From an uncultured Oscillospiraceae bacterium (GTDB taxonomy: Bacteria; Bacillota; Clostridia; Oscillospirales; Acutalibacteraceae): 35,982 nt of DNA. A program made the translations under genes and the position numbers. The DNA lies in assembly GCA_905192745.1 (NCBI GenBank), contig CAJJLZ010000023.1, forward strand, positions 1 to 35,982, in the 5' to 3' direction. Below are positions 25,178 through 32,647 of this stretch, piece by piece (the first letter of the stretch is position 1; the number at the start of each line of letters is the position of its first letter). Below the pieces are notes generated by a model, which was not told where the DNA came from, did no database searches, and was given only the letters and a program-made list of their open reading frames with translations.

Positions 25178-27123
25178 AAAATCAGGCCATAGGGAACGTA
25201 TCCCGTTGGGCACGGGGGTGTTGCTTGCTGCTGGCGGGTATTCTTCTGGTGTCCACCGCCGGCTGCGGCTGCAAAGCGAAACCGGGCGACACGTCTTCTG
25301 AAGAAACTTCGTCGTCCAGTTCGTCCGCTTCGTCCACTTCGGGGACGAATGGCGCCGGCAGCTCGACCAGCGGAAGCGGTACGTCAACGTCCGGCGAGGG
25401 CAGCACCACTTCGGGCAATTCCTCGGGTTCTTCGTCCAGCGGCAATTCCTCCAGCGGCAGCTCGTCCGGAGGCAACAATTCCAGCGGAAACAACTCCAGC
25501 GGCGGTTCGACCTCGGGCGATTTCAAGATCGTGGAGAAAGGGAAGGCTGAGGCGAAGATTGTGATCGCCGCCAAACCGTCGGAGAAGGTGCTCGCCGCGG
25601 CTACCGACCTTCAGGATTATCTGAAGCGGATGACCGGCGTTACCGTCAAGGTCGTCTATGATTCTTCCGATTGCACCGACGGCAACTATATCCTTGTCGG
25701 CCCCTCGAAGTATACTGCAAAGCTGGGGATTAAACAGCCTACCGGCTATCCGAACAACGAAAAGGTAATCCTGAAACGGGTCAAGAATTATCTGGTGCTG
25801 ATGGGGAACGACGACGGTCCCTTCCTCGGCACCCAGTATGCCGTGACTATGTTTCTGGAAAAGCAGGGCTGCGGCTGGTTCGGTACGCAGGACCTCTGGC
25901 AGGTGGTGCCGAGCAAAACCTCCATCAGCGTCGGTTCGATGGATATTACCCATACGCCGAAGTTCACCAGCCGGGAAAACCGTGTGCTGAGTTCGCTCCG
26001 TGATCTGGGCGAGCGCTGGTATCTCGGCGGAATGCAGACGAACGGCGGCGGACACTCCCTTCCGACCCTTATCTCGATGAATGAGTTTGCCAATCATCCC
26101 GACTGGTTTGCTCATAAAAACGGCGAGTTGATTACCGAAGGAAATGGGATTTACTGGCAGTATTGCTATTCCAACCAATCTCTTGCCAATGAGTTCGGAA
26201 AGAAGATCATTGAGTATTTTGACAGCCATCCCTATACCATGGTCTTTTCCATCACCGCCAACGACGGCTGGACGGCCGGCCTGTGCGAATGCAGCGCCTG
26301 TTCAAAATTCTCGAACGATGCGGAGCTGATTACTACCTTTGCCAACCGCGTAGCGAAGGTGGTGGCCAAAAAGTATCCCGACCGCAAGCTGTCTTTCCTT
26401 TCCTACCATTCCACCCTGCTGGCGCCGAAGGCCTCCATCAAGGTTGAGCCGAATGTGGAGATCATGTTCTGCACCGAAACCAGCATGACCCAGCCGATCG
26501 ATAAGGTGGGCTATGTGGGAATGAGCGGCAGCGTGTCCAATGTTTCCTGGAAATCCAACTTTGAAAGCTATGTCAGCAAGACGGGTGTAAAAAACATTTC
26601 TATCTGGAAATGGCTGTGTCTCTCGGCGGATCCCGTCGGCGCGGCATGGCAGAACATTCCCTGGGTGCAGGGCAACGTCGCCATTGAAGACCAGAATTAC
26701 TGGAAAAAGAACGGCGCGCAGTATGTGTTCTACGATCAGGGCCCTCTGGCCGCTTATCGGGAGACCGAAGCCAGCCTTCCGCTCCGCTGGCCGCTGTGGT
26801 ATGTCGCGGCCAAGGGAATGTGGGAGCCGAATATGACGGGGGATCAGATCCTGCAGGATGCCTGCAACAAACTGTACGGCAAGGGCGCTGATGCGATGCT
26901 GGCCTATTACAAGGCGCTGGCTGAAGCCAGCAAGCAGTGTACGGCGAAGAGCTATGCCTGGGTGCCGCCGTCCCCGTCGGCCGTGTATACGGGCGCACAG
27001 GTCAAAAAGATCGACGCGGCGATTACCAAGGCGCAGTCCATGCTGAGCAGCGTCAGCAGCTTGGAAAAACAGCGGATGGAAAACCAGATCAAACTCTGGA
27101 AAACCGCGAAAACCTATCTGTAA
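25174..27123 (+). CDS. DUF4838 lipoprotein with Ser/Gly-rich stalk
   Basis: A predicted 649-residue paralogue of the preceding protein, exported as a lipoprotein: the lipobox TAGC (residues 28-31) precedes a low-complexity Ser/Gly/Thr stalk (about 40-117) that lifts the domain off the membrane. The rest follows the cytoplasmic copy closely: GCGWFGTQDLWQVVPSKTSI, HPDWF, YWQYCYSNQSL, NDGWTAGLCECSACSKF with the CxCxxC motif, VEPNVEIMFCTETSM, and YVFYDQGPLAAYRETEASLP. The same chemistry may therefore be used outside and inside the cell. ATG 25174 overlaps the previous stop by four bases and has AAGAAGGAGG upstream. The terminator at 27147 ends the locus. Confidence 0.88.
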   Translation: MKNQAIGNVSRWARGCCLLLAGILLVSTAGCGCKAKPGDTSSEETSSSSSSASSTSGTNGAGSSTSGSGTSTSGEGSTTSGNSSGSSSSGNSSSGSSSGGNNSSGNNSSGGSTSGDFKIVEKGKAEAKIVIAAKPSEKVLAAATDLQDYLKRMTGVTVKVVYDSSDCTDGNYILVGPSKYTAKLGIKQPTGYPNNEKVILKRVKNYLVLMGNDDGPFLGTQYAVTMFLEKQGCGWFGTQDLWQVVPSKTSISVGSMDITHTPKFTSRENRVLSSLRDLGERWYLGGMQTNGGGHSLPTLISMNEFANHPDWFAHKNGELITEGNGIYWQYCYSNQSLANEFGKKIIEYFDSHPYTMVFSITANDGWTAGLCECSACSKFSNDAELITTFANRVAKVVAKKYPDRKLSFLSYHSTLLAPKASIKVEPNVEIMFCTETSMTQPIDKVGYVGMSGSVSNVSWKSNFESYVSKTGVKNISIWKWLCLSADPVGAAWQNIPWVQGNVAIEDQNYWKKNGAQYVFYDQGPLAAYRETEASLPLRWPLWYVAAKGMWEPNMTGDQILQDACNKLYGKGADAMLAYYKALAEASKQCTAKSYAWVPPSPSAVYTGAQVKKIDAAITKAQSMLSSVSSLEKQRMENQIKLWKTAKTYL

Positions 27124-27146
27124 AATGCCGGACGACGGCCCGGCAC

Positions 27147-27186
27147 GGGGAGGCCGCCATGGCTGCGGCCTCCCCGCTTTATCTTT
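27147..27186 (+). terminator. Rho-independent terminator of the long locus
   Basis: GGGGAGGCCGC (27147-27157) pairs with GCGGCCTCCCC (27165-27175), with a flanking C-G pair and a 7-base loop. The T-rich tail CTTTATCTTTT follows. It lies 23 bases after the last DUF4838 stop codon. Confidence 0.8.
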
Positions 27187-27230
27187 TCAGTCGAAAATAT
27201 ATCATTTTTCGGCAGGAAGCCTTTGATCTG

Positions 27231-27259
27231 TTGACAATGCCGGGGCGATGCTATATAAA
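27231..27259 (+). promoter_or_regulatory. SigA-type promoter of the isomerase/oxidoreductase operon
   Basis: TTGACA (27231-27236), a 17-bp spacer and TATAAA (27254-27259) form a near-consensus promoter. Transcription would begin near 27266, about 93 nt before the first start codon. An inverted TTTCGAC (27190-27196, minus orientation) lies upstream, but the full 17-mer operator is absent, so control probably differs from that of the other two units. Confidence 0.75.
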
Positions 27260-27358
27260 GGGCAGAGACCTTTTCCCGGCCGTCCTGCGGGGATAGCTGA
27301 GGAAGAGCATGGCCGGTCCGGCGGGGCTTTCTGCCCGCGCGAAAGGGTGCGTTGTATT

Positions 27359-28216
27359 ATGGGAAATTTTCAGATCGGTATCATCTCCGACTGGCTGCGT
27401 CTTCCTTTTGAGGAAAGCATGAAAAAGTGCGCCGCGCTCGGCGCCGAGGGCGTTCAGCTTTATGCGGTGGAGGGCGAAATGGCCCCCGAAAACCTGTCGC
27501 CCGCCGCCCGCCGGGAAAAGCGGGCGGTGATCGAGGGCTGCGGCCTGAAGGTCAGCGCGTTGTGCGGTGATCTGGGCGGCCACGGCTTCGCGCGGCGGGA
27601 GGAAAATCCGGGAAAAATCGAACGGTCCAAGCGGATTGTGGACCTTGCGCTGGAGCTGGGCGGCCGGGTGGTGACCACCCACATCGGCGTGGTGCCGGCG
27701 GACAGCGCCTGCGAAACCTACCGCGTGATGCAGGAAGCCTGCAATGAGTTGGCGGAGTATGCCTGGAAAAACGGCGCGTATTTCGCGATTGAAACCGGGC
27801 CGGAACCGGCCGTCCGCCTGAAGGCTTTTCTGGATAGTCTGGACAGCCGCGGGGTTGCGGTGAATCTTGATCCGGCCAATCTGGTGATGGTAACGGATGA
27901 CGATCCGGTGCAGGCGGTTTATACCCTGCGGGATTATATCGTCCATACCCATGCCAAGGACGGCCGTCTGCTGAAAAAAACCGATCCGCAGGTGATTTAT
28001 GATTTCTTTGCCGAGGGAGGAATCGGTGACCTGCGGCTGGGGGATTATTTTCTGGAAACGCCTCTCGGTCAGGGCGCGGTGGATTTCGACCGTTATCTTG
28101 GCGCGCTGAAGGAAATTGGCTATAAAGGCTTCCTGACCATCGAACGGGAGGTAGGGGAGGACCCGACGGCGGATATCCGGCTGGCGGTGGATTTCCTGAA
28201 AGCCCGTATCGGATAA
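27359..28216 (+). CDS. Sugar phosphate isomerase/epimerase family protein
   Basis: A predicted 285-residue TIM-barrel protein of the xylose isomerase-like (AP endonuclease 2) superfamily. Members isomerise or epimerise sugars and cyclitols or dehydrate inosose derivatives with a bound divalent metal. Likely barrel-end metal ligands are in VTTHIGVVP, FAIETGPE, VNLDPANLVM, VHTHAKDG and LTIEREVG. ATG 27359 has GAAAGGG about 11 nt upstream; the open frame before it includes the promoter and is not coding. It is followed 46 bases later by an oxidoreductase, a common pairing for interconversion through a keto intermediate. The exact substrate is unknown. Confidence 0.9.
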   Translation: MGNFQIGIISDWLRLPFEESMKKCAALGAEGVQLYAVEGEMAPENLSPAARREKRAVIEGCGLKVSALCGDLGGHGFARREENPGKIERSKRIVDLALELGGRVVTTHIGVVPADSACETYRVMQEACNELAEYAWKNGAYFAIETGPEPAVRLKAFLDSLDSRGVAVNLDPANLVMVTDDDPVQAVYTLRDYIVHTHAKDGRLLKKTDPQVIYDFFAEGGIGDLRLGDYFLETPLGQGAVDFDRYLGALKEIGYKGFLTIEREVGEDPTADIRLAVDFLKARIG

Positions 28217-28262
28217 CAGCGGCTCCGCGGACAAGGCAGAGACAGAGAAGAGGAACGGGACA

Positions 28263-29312
28263 ATGAAGAGGAAATACGGCATCATGCTCATCGGCTGCGG
28301 GCATATCGGCGGCGAGCATCTGGAGGATATCTATTATCGGGAGGAATTTTCCATTGAGGCGGTGATTGATCAGGACGGGGAACGGGCGCGGTCCTTCGCG
28401 GCCCGGTATAACGCGCGGCACAGCGGCACGGACTACCGGCCCTTTCTTCAAAGCGCCGCGGTGGATATCGTGATTATCGCCACCTACGCCGATACCCATC
28501 TCGCTTTGCTGGAGGAATGCCTCGCGGCAGGCAAGCATGTTCTCTGCGAGAAGCCGATCGCTTCCACACTGGAGGATGGACGGCGTTTTTACCATCTGGT
28601 AAAGGAGTCCTCCTGCAAGGTGCTGGTGGCGCATATTCTGCGGCATAACCGTTCCTATCAGACGATTGCCCGCCTGATCCGCGAGGGGGCGGTCGGCCGT
28701 CTGCGGCTGATGCGGATGGTGCAGAACCATCACGCTCTGGACTGGCCCCGCTACCAGCGGCTGATGGAGGATTGCCCGCCCATCGTGGACTGCGGCGTGC
28801 ATTATCTCGACGTGATGCAGTGGTTCGCCGACTCCCCGGTGGTGGAAGTCGGCGGCATGAGCTGCCGGCTGGACCCGGATGCTCCGCGGGATAATTTCGG
28901 CATGATTCAGGTGCGGCTGGCAAACGGCTGCGTCGGGTATTACGAGGCCGGCTGGGGGAAAAACCTGTCGGCTCAGAACGTCAAGGAATTCGTGGGCGAC
29001 GAGGGACGGATCACTCTGACCCTGCGGGAAAACCGGTCGGAAAACCGGGAAGAAGGGGATCTTATCGCCCTCTACCGCAGCGACACGGGGGAATACCGCA
29101 CGATCAATGTGGAGTCCAAGTACAAGGATATGTACGCTCAGATGAAAACGCTGGTCGATATGATTGAAAACGACGCTCCGGCGGATCCCCGTATCGAAGA
29201 GGTTTACAGCGCTTTCCGCATTGCCGTAACGGCGGAAGAGGCGATCCGCCGTCATACGACGCTGACGGTCGGCGTGCCGTTTCCCTCCGACAAGAAGCGG
29301 GACGCTTCCTGA
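28263..29312 (+). CDS. Gfo/Idh/MocA family oxidoreductase
   Basis: A predicted 349-residue NAD(P)-dependent dehydrogenase of normal length. The Rossmann loop is IMLIGCGHIGGEH (residues 7-19), the signature LCEKP ends at residue 98, and GVHYLDVMQWF holds the likely catalytic histidine (about 180). It is only distantly similar to the enzyme at 349-1410. ATG 28263 has AGAGGAACGGG upstream. It is co-transcribed with the isomerase before it and closed by a strong terminator. It probably oxidises or reduces a sugar or cyclitol delivered by the transport systems of this locus. Confidence 0.92.
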   Translation: MKRKYGIMLIGCGHIGGEHLEDIYYREEFSIEAVIDQDGERARSFAARYNARHSGTDYRPFLQSAAVDIVIIATYADTHLALLEECLAAGKHVLCEKPIASTLEDGRRFYHLVKESSCKVLVAHILRHNRSYQTIARLIREGAVGRLRLMRMVQNHHALDWPRYQRLMEDCPPIVDCGVHYLDVMQWFADSPVVEVGGMSCRLDPDAPRDNFGMIQVRLANGCVGYYEAGWGKNLSAQNVKEFVGDEGRITLTLRENRSENREEGDLIALYRSDTGEYRTINVESKYKDMYAQMKTLVDMIENDAPADPRIEEVYSAFRIAVTAEEAIRRHTTLTVGVPFPSDKKRDAS

Positions 29313-29319
29313 CTGAAAG

Positions 29320-29370
29320 AAATTCCCGGCGTGCCTGAGCGGCTTTCGCACAGGCACGCCGGGAATTTTT
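29320..29370. terminator. Bidirectional terminator between convergent operons
   Basis: An 18-bp perfect stem (29320-29337 / 29351-29368) with core CCCGGCGTGCCTG, a 13-base loop and a TTTTT end lies just after the oxidoreductase stop. On the minus strand it also serves as the end of the bofA transcript. Confidence 0.92.
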
Positions 29371-29391
29371 AACGCGGTGTCTTTTCTTGAA

Positions 29392-29661
29392 TCAGACATT
29401 CATGATTAATTTCACCACCAGCATGGTGATAACGCCGGGAATTCCCAGCACAATACAGGCTATCCCGGTGAACAGGTTCAGCCCCAGAGAAACGCCGGTA
29501 AAGGCCCCCGCGATATTGACCGCCGCCAGAGCGCAGATTCCCTGCGCGCCCGATCCGACCAGCCCGCGCACCGGTTTTCGGGAGCGGAACAGCGCGACGC
29601 ATACCGCTATGGCGATGGCTCCGCCGATTACCCATAAAAGAATTTGAAGCCATAAGCTCAT
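29392..29661 (-). CDS. bofA: BofA family protein (pro-sigma-K processing inhibitor type)
   Basis: A predicted 89-residue membrane protein. Two to three hydrophobic segments fill it, and the C-terminal half has the family pattern LNLFTGIACIVLGIPGVITM. In Bacillus subtilis BofA sits in the outer forespore membrane and holds back SpoIVFB-mediated processing of pro-sigma-K during sporulation; in clostridia the role is less clear. The frame is open to 29733, but ATG 29661, behind GGAAAGGA, fits family length. It follows the DUF2508 gene by 81 bases, the same order as yaaL-bofA in Bacillus. This is the main evidence for a spore-forming lineage. Confidence 0.88.
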   Translation of the reverse strand: MSLWLQILLWVIGGAIAIAVCVALFRSRKPVRGLVGSGAQGICALAAVNIAGAFTGVSLGLNLFTGIACIVLGIPGVITMLVVKLIMNV

Positions 29662-29742
29662 GTCCGAATCCAATCCTTTCCGGGCTTTGCGCTTTTTCAC
29701 GCGAAAGCCGTTTTTTACCGGCTGAAAAAACAATTAGAACGA

Positions 29743-30009
29743 TTAGCCGGACGTTTCCCGTTCTTCCTCCAGGGTATGCCCTCCCACGGTCATTCCCTGA
29801 CTTTTTGCGCGGCGGAGCAGGTATCGGTAATGTGCCCGCAGCGATTCCAGTTCATAAATACACGCTTCGATCATGTCGTTGTCACATTCCATTGAGAACC
29901 GCGCATTGACGTTGTCCATCCGCGCACAGACATCGCGGATGGCCACCAGGAGCTCGTCGGGCTCCTCCACCGGCGTTTTCAGAATAGCTCTTCGAATGGC
30001 CCCCTCCAT
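29743..30009 (-). CDS. yaaL: DUF2508 (YaaL-like) family protein
   Basis: A predicted 88-residue soluble helical protein. Features typical of DUF2508 are a long helix around YELESLRAHYRYLLRRAKSQ and its position directly before bofA. Function is unknown in all species I know of. ATG 30009 has AAAGGCGGG upstream. The open frame continues to 30219, but that part crosses the divergent promoter region and is unlikely to be coding. In Bacillus recR lies upstream; here it does not. Confidence 0.8.
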   Translation of the reverse strand: MEGAIRRAILKTPVEEPDELLVAIRDVCARMDNVNARFSMECDNDMIEACIYELESLRAHYRYLLRRAKSQGMTVGGHTLEEERETSG

Positions 30010-30128
30010 GGTTTTCCCGCCTTTCATAAAATTCTTATGCCTAGTATGGGCGGAATATACCGTCTTAATCACGGGAAAAGGGAAATATCCCCTCGGGGCA
30101 CAAAAAATGGGAATTCCCGTCGCCGAGG

Positions 30129-30158
30129 TTGACAGCCGCCGTGGAAAGGGGATACAAT
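30129..30158 (+). promoter_or_regulatory. SigA-type promoter of the YgjP/sirtuin operon
   Basis: TTGACA (30129-30134), an 18-bp spacer and TACAAT (30153-30158) make a strong promoter. It overlaps an upstream in-frame ATG at 30157. Transcripts would start near 30165, so translation must begin downstream, at GTG 30208. Confidence 0.75.
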
Positions 30159-30207
30159 GAACAATAAACGCGGAAAAAATCGATTTCGGAAAAAGGAGGG
30201 GGCTGTC

Positions 30208-30903
30208 GTGCCGGATCATCCCATGCCGTATACCGTCGTCCGGTCAAACCGCCGCACGCTGGCCGTCTGCGTTCTGCCGGACGGAAGGGTGGAGGCCCGC
30301 GCGCCGCGTCGTTTCCCGGCGGCGGAAATCGAACGGTTTGTCCGCCAAAAGGCGGATTGGATTGCCGCCCGGCAGACGGAAGCGCTTGGACGTAACCGGG
30401 AGCGTGAGGTGCTCCGCCCGGCGCCGGGAGGGACGCTTCCCCTCGGCGGGGTGGAATATCCTCTTGTCGCCGGGGAAAGCTTCGGGTTCAACGGGGAGCG
30501 GTTTACCCTGCCGGCGGAGGGCTGGCCGGCGGCCCGGTCCGCTTTGATTGCCCTGTATGGGGAAAAAACACGGGAATTGGCGGAACAGCGGCTCGGCGGT
30601 TTTGCCGCCCGATTGGGAGTAAAGCCCGCAGAGGTAAAGGTCAGCCGGGCAGTCCGGCGCTGGGGTTCCTGTTCCGGAAAGGGGAGCCTCAATTTCTCTT
30701 GGATGCTGGCGGCCGCCGATCTCCGCGCGGTTGATTATGTGCTGGTTCATGAACTTTGTCATCTCCGCGAGCCGAACCATTCCGCCGCCTTCTGGCGGCT
30801 GGTGGAAGAGGTGCTCCCCGATTACCGGGAGCGGAAGCGGCTGCTGCGGCAGACGGAACGCCGCCTGTCCGTATTGACAGAAGAACCGATACCGGGGGAA
30901 TGA
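30208..30903 (+). CDS. YgjP/SprT-like (DUF45) zinc metallopeptidase-fold protein
   Basis: A predicted 231-residue cytoplasmic protein. The zinc site HELCHLREPNH (residues 181-191) gives two histidines and a glutamate plus a third histidine, as in the YgjP (DUF45/M48-related) group. RAVRRWGSCSGKGSLNFSW just before it is also typical of the family. Physiological substrates are not established. GTG 30208 is chosen over ATG 30157 for two reasons: AAAAAGGAGGGGG lies just before it, and the promoter at 30129-30158 overlaps the upstream ATG. The sirtuin gene starts four bases after its stop, so the two are translated from one message. Confidence 0.87.
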   Translation: MPDHPMPYTVVRSNRRTLAVCVLPDGRVEARAPRRFPAAEIERFVRQKADWIAARQTEALGRNREREVLRPAPGGTLPLGGVEYPLVAGESFGFNGERFTLPAEGWPAARSALIALYGEKTRELAEQRLGGFAARLGVKPAEVKVSRAVRRWGSCSGKGSLNFSWMLAAADLRAVDYVLVHELCHLREPNHSAAFWRLVEEVLPDYRERKRLLRQTERRLSVLTEEPIPGE

Positions 30904-30907
30904 ACAA

Positions 30908-31651
30908 ATGGATGAAAAAGAAAAAAACGAAGTTAGGATCGAAATTCTCCGTCAATGGGTAAGGGAAAGCCGCCGTCTGGTATTTTTCGGTGGGGCGGGC
31001 GTCTCTACCGAGAGCGGCATCCCGGATTTCCGCAGTACCGACGGACTGTATCATCAGCAATACCGGTATCCGCCGGAGACGATCCTTTCCCATCGCTTTT
31101 TTCTGCGTGATCCGGAGGAGTTTTTTCGCTTTTACCGGGAGAAAATGCTCTGTCCCTCGGCCCGGTCCAACCGCGCCCACCGCGTTCTGGCGCAGTGGGA
31201 ACGGGAGGGACGGCTCAGCGCCGTAATCACCCAGAATATTGACGGTCTGCATCAGGCGGCGGGGAGCCGGAATGTGCTGGAACTGCACGGTTCGGTTCAC
31301 CGTAATCATTGTATGGAGTGCGGGCGCTTCTTTGGACTGGACGCGATTCTGGAAAGCGAGGGCGTGCCCCATTGTCCCTGCGGAGGAATTCTCAAGCCGG
31401 ATGTGGTGCTGTATGAGGAGCCGCTGGATGAAAACGTGACCCGCCGCGCTGTTCAGGCGATCGGGGAGGCCGATCTGTTGATGGTCGGCGGTACCTCATT
31501 GGCGGTATATCCGGCCGCCGGAATGCTCCGGTATTACCGGGGGAACCGGCTGGTCCTGATTAATCAATCCCCTACGCCGATGGATGAAGAGGCCGACCTG
31601 CTGCTGCCCGGCCGTCTGGGGGATGTCCTGACCGCCGTGACGTCGCTTTGA
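30908..31651 (+). CDS. Sir2 family NAD-dependent protein deacylase
   Basis: A predicted 247-residue sirtuin, which removes acyl groups from protein lysines using NAD. Motifs in order: GGAGVSTESGIPDFRS (residues 28-43, NAD loop), TQNIDGLH (108-115), catalytic histidine in LHGSVH (127), zinc cysteines CMEC (135-138) and CPCG (156-158), KPDVVLYEE, and GGTSLAVYP. The second cysteine pair is C-x-C rather than the usual C-x-x-C. ATG 30908 has GGGGGA upstream and follows the metallopeptidase gene closely. Confidence 0.93.
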   Translation: MDEKEKNEVRIEILRQWVRESRRLVFFGGAGVSTESGIPDFRSTDGLYHQQYRYPPETILSHRFFLRDPEEFFRFYREKMLCPSARSNRAHRVLAQWEREGRLSAVITQNIDGLHQAAGSRNVLELHGSVHRNHCMECGRFFGLDAILESEGVPHCPCGGILKPDVVLYEEPLDENVTRRAVQAIGEADLLMVGGTSLAVYPAAGMLRYYRGNRLVLINQSPTPMDEEADLLLPGRLGDVLTAVTSL

Positions 31652-31699
31652 TAGGGGGCATACGAAGGGTCCCCGTCCACTCCCGCGTTCCGGATAATC

Positions 31700-31736
31700 A
31701 AAGGGAGCGAAAGCATTTTGTGCTTTCGCTCCCTTT
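31700..31736. terminator. Bidirectional terminator between convergent operons
   Basis: AAAGGGAGCGAAAGCA (31700-31715) and TGCTTTCGCTCCCTTT (31721-31736) form a 16-bp perfect stem with a five-base loop. Short T-runs occur on both strands, so it can end both the sirtuin operon and the minus-strand set that stops at 31773. Confidence 0.85.
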
Positions 31737-31772
31737 TGCCCTATGACGGGTTCAAAATCCGTATATTCCGTT

Positions 31773-32189
31773 TTATTCCTCGTCCTCTACCCGTACCCGC
31801 AGAGCGACGATGCGGTTGCTGCCGCTGTTTTCCTCAAAGGTGATCTGTCCGGAGCAAAGCGGACAATCGGCTTTGTATTCCGGCCCCGCCGGCTGAATGG
31901 ACAACTCCAGATTTTTCTGGCTGGCGATACAGGCTCGCTGATGTCCGGATACCACCTCGGCGTGACCGCATTCACAGGGTGTGACGGTGATCGGTTTCAT
32001 GCGCTCCCGGTTGCACATCGCGCGGTAGAGGCGGGGACAATACAGCAGATCGTTTGCCGCGGTGCGGGTGGAGGTTGCCACATAGTAGTCCGTTACAACA
32101 TTCAGCGAGCATTTTCCCGTGCGCATAAAATAGCAGGTCGATTTGCTCAGGGTGATGTTGGCTTCAATTTTACCTTTCACGACGCTCAT
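31773..32189 (-). CDS. Cysteine-rich protein with putative zinc site, family not recognised
   Basis: A predicted 138-residue soluble protein with nine cysteines (19, 27, 51, 59, 72, 74, 87, 109, 112). CECGH at 72-76 and CPLC at 109-112 look like zinc-binding knuckles. The ending is acidic (RVRVEDEE). I do not recognise the family. ATG 32189 is used because GAAAGG lies upstream, though rather far (about 15 nt). The frame before it overlaps the end of the SLOG gene and is less likely to be coding. It is the last gene of a three-gene minus-strand set. Confidence 0.65.
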   Translation of the reverse strand: MSVVKGKIEANITLSKSTCYFMRTGKCSLNVVTDYYVATSTRTAANDLLYCPRLYRAMCNRERMKPITVTPCECGHAEVVSGHQRACIASQKNLELSIQPAGPEYKADCPLCSGQITFEENSGSNRIVALRVRVEDEE

Positions 32190-32230
32190 GCTTGCGGTTC
32201 CAGCCTTTCGGGAAAAGTTGCGGTCTGCGG

Positions 32231-32605
32231 TCACTCTGTCGGGGAGGATGCGCCCGCGGCGTCCGGGAAAAAAGGAACCACCCGCACCGGTTTGCCTGAA
32301 CGGATGCATTCCGCTACGCTGTGCATGGTTCCCCGGGACGAGCCGTCCCAGAAAGCCAGCACCTCGTCGGCATAAGCGATAATTTCCAGGTTGCGCATCA
32401 GCGGCGCGCGCTTTCCATATCGTTCATAATCGGGAAGGAACCGGCGCAGGGGAAGGGAAAGCGCGGCGGCGATATCTTCAGCGGCTTTGTCCACACCCTC
32501 CGCGCCGCCGCTGACGATTTCGGTCGCGTCGGCGGGAACGTAGGGGAGGATGTCCACCGCGATATTTTTTGGCGCCTTTCGGCTGCCGATGATCGCAAGT
32601 CTCAC
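32231..32605 (-). CDS. SLOG-fold (YpsA/DprA-related) nucleotide-binding protein
   Basis: A predicted 124-residue Rossmann-like protein. The N-terminal strand and loop LAIIGSRKAPKN and the glycine-rich GGAEGVDKAAE are the hallmarks of the SLOG superfamily, which includes small nucleotide- or ligand-sensing proteins. AFWDGSSRGTMHSV supplies the second conserved loop. Substrate and partners are unknown. It starts at GTG 32605 with GGAAGGGAG upstream, 42 bases after the SGNH hydrolase stop and 41 before the cysteine-rich gene. Confidence 0.82.
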   Translation of the reverse strand: MRLAIIGSRKAPKNIAVDILPYVPADATEIVSGGAEGVDKAAEDIAAALSLPLRRFLPDYERYGKRAPLMRNLEIIAYADEVLAFWDGSSRGTMHSVAECIRSGKPVRVVPFFPDAAGASSPTE

Positions 32606-32647
32606 GCCTTGTTCTCCCTTCCGAATCCTTTCCGAAAATGACCGGCG

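Noticed and set aside
30157..30207. ATG 30157 as start of the metallopeptidase gene
   Set aside because: It overlaps the -10 of the promoter, while GTG 30208 has an excellent ribosome binding site.
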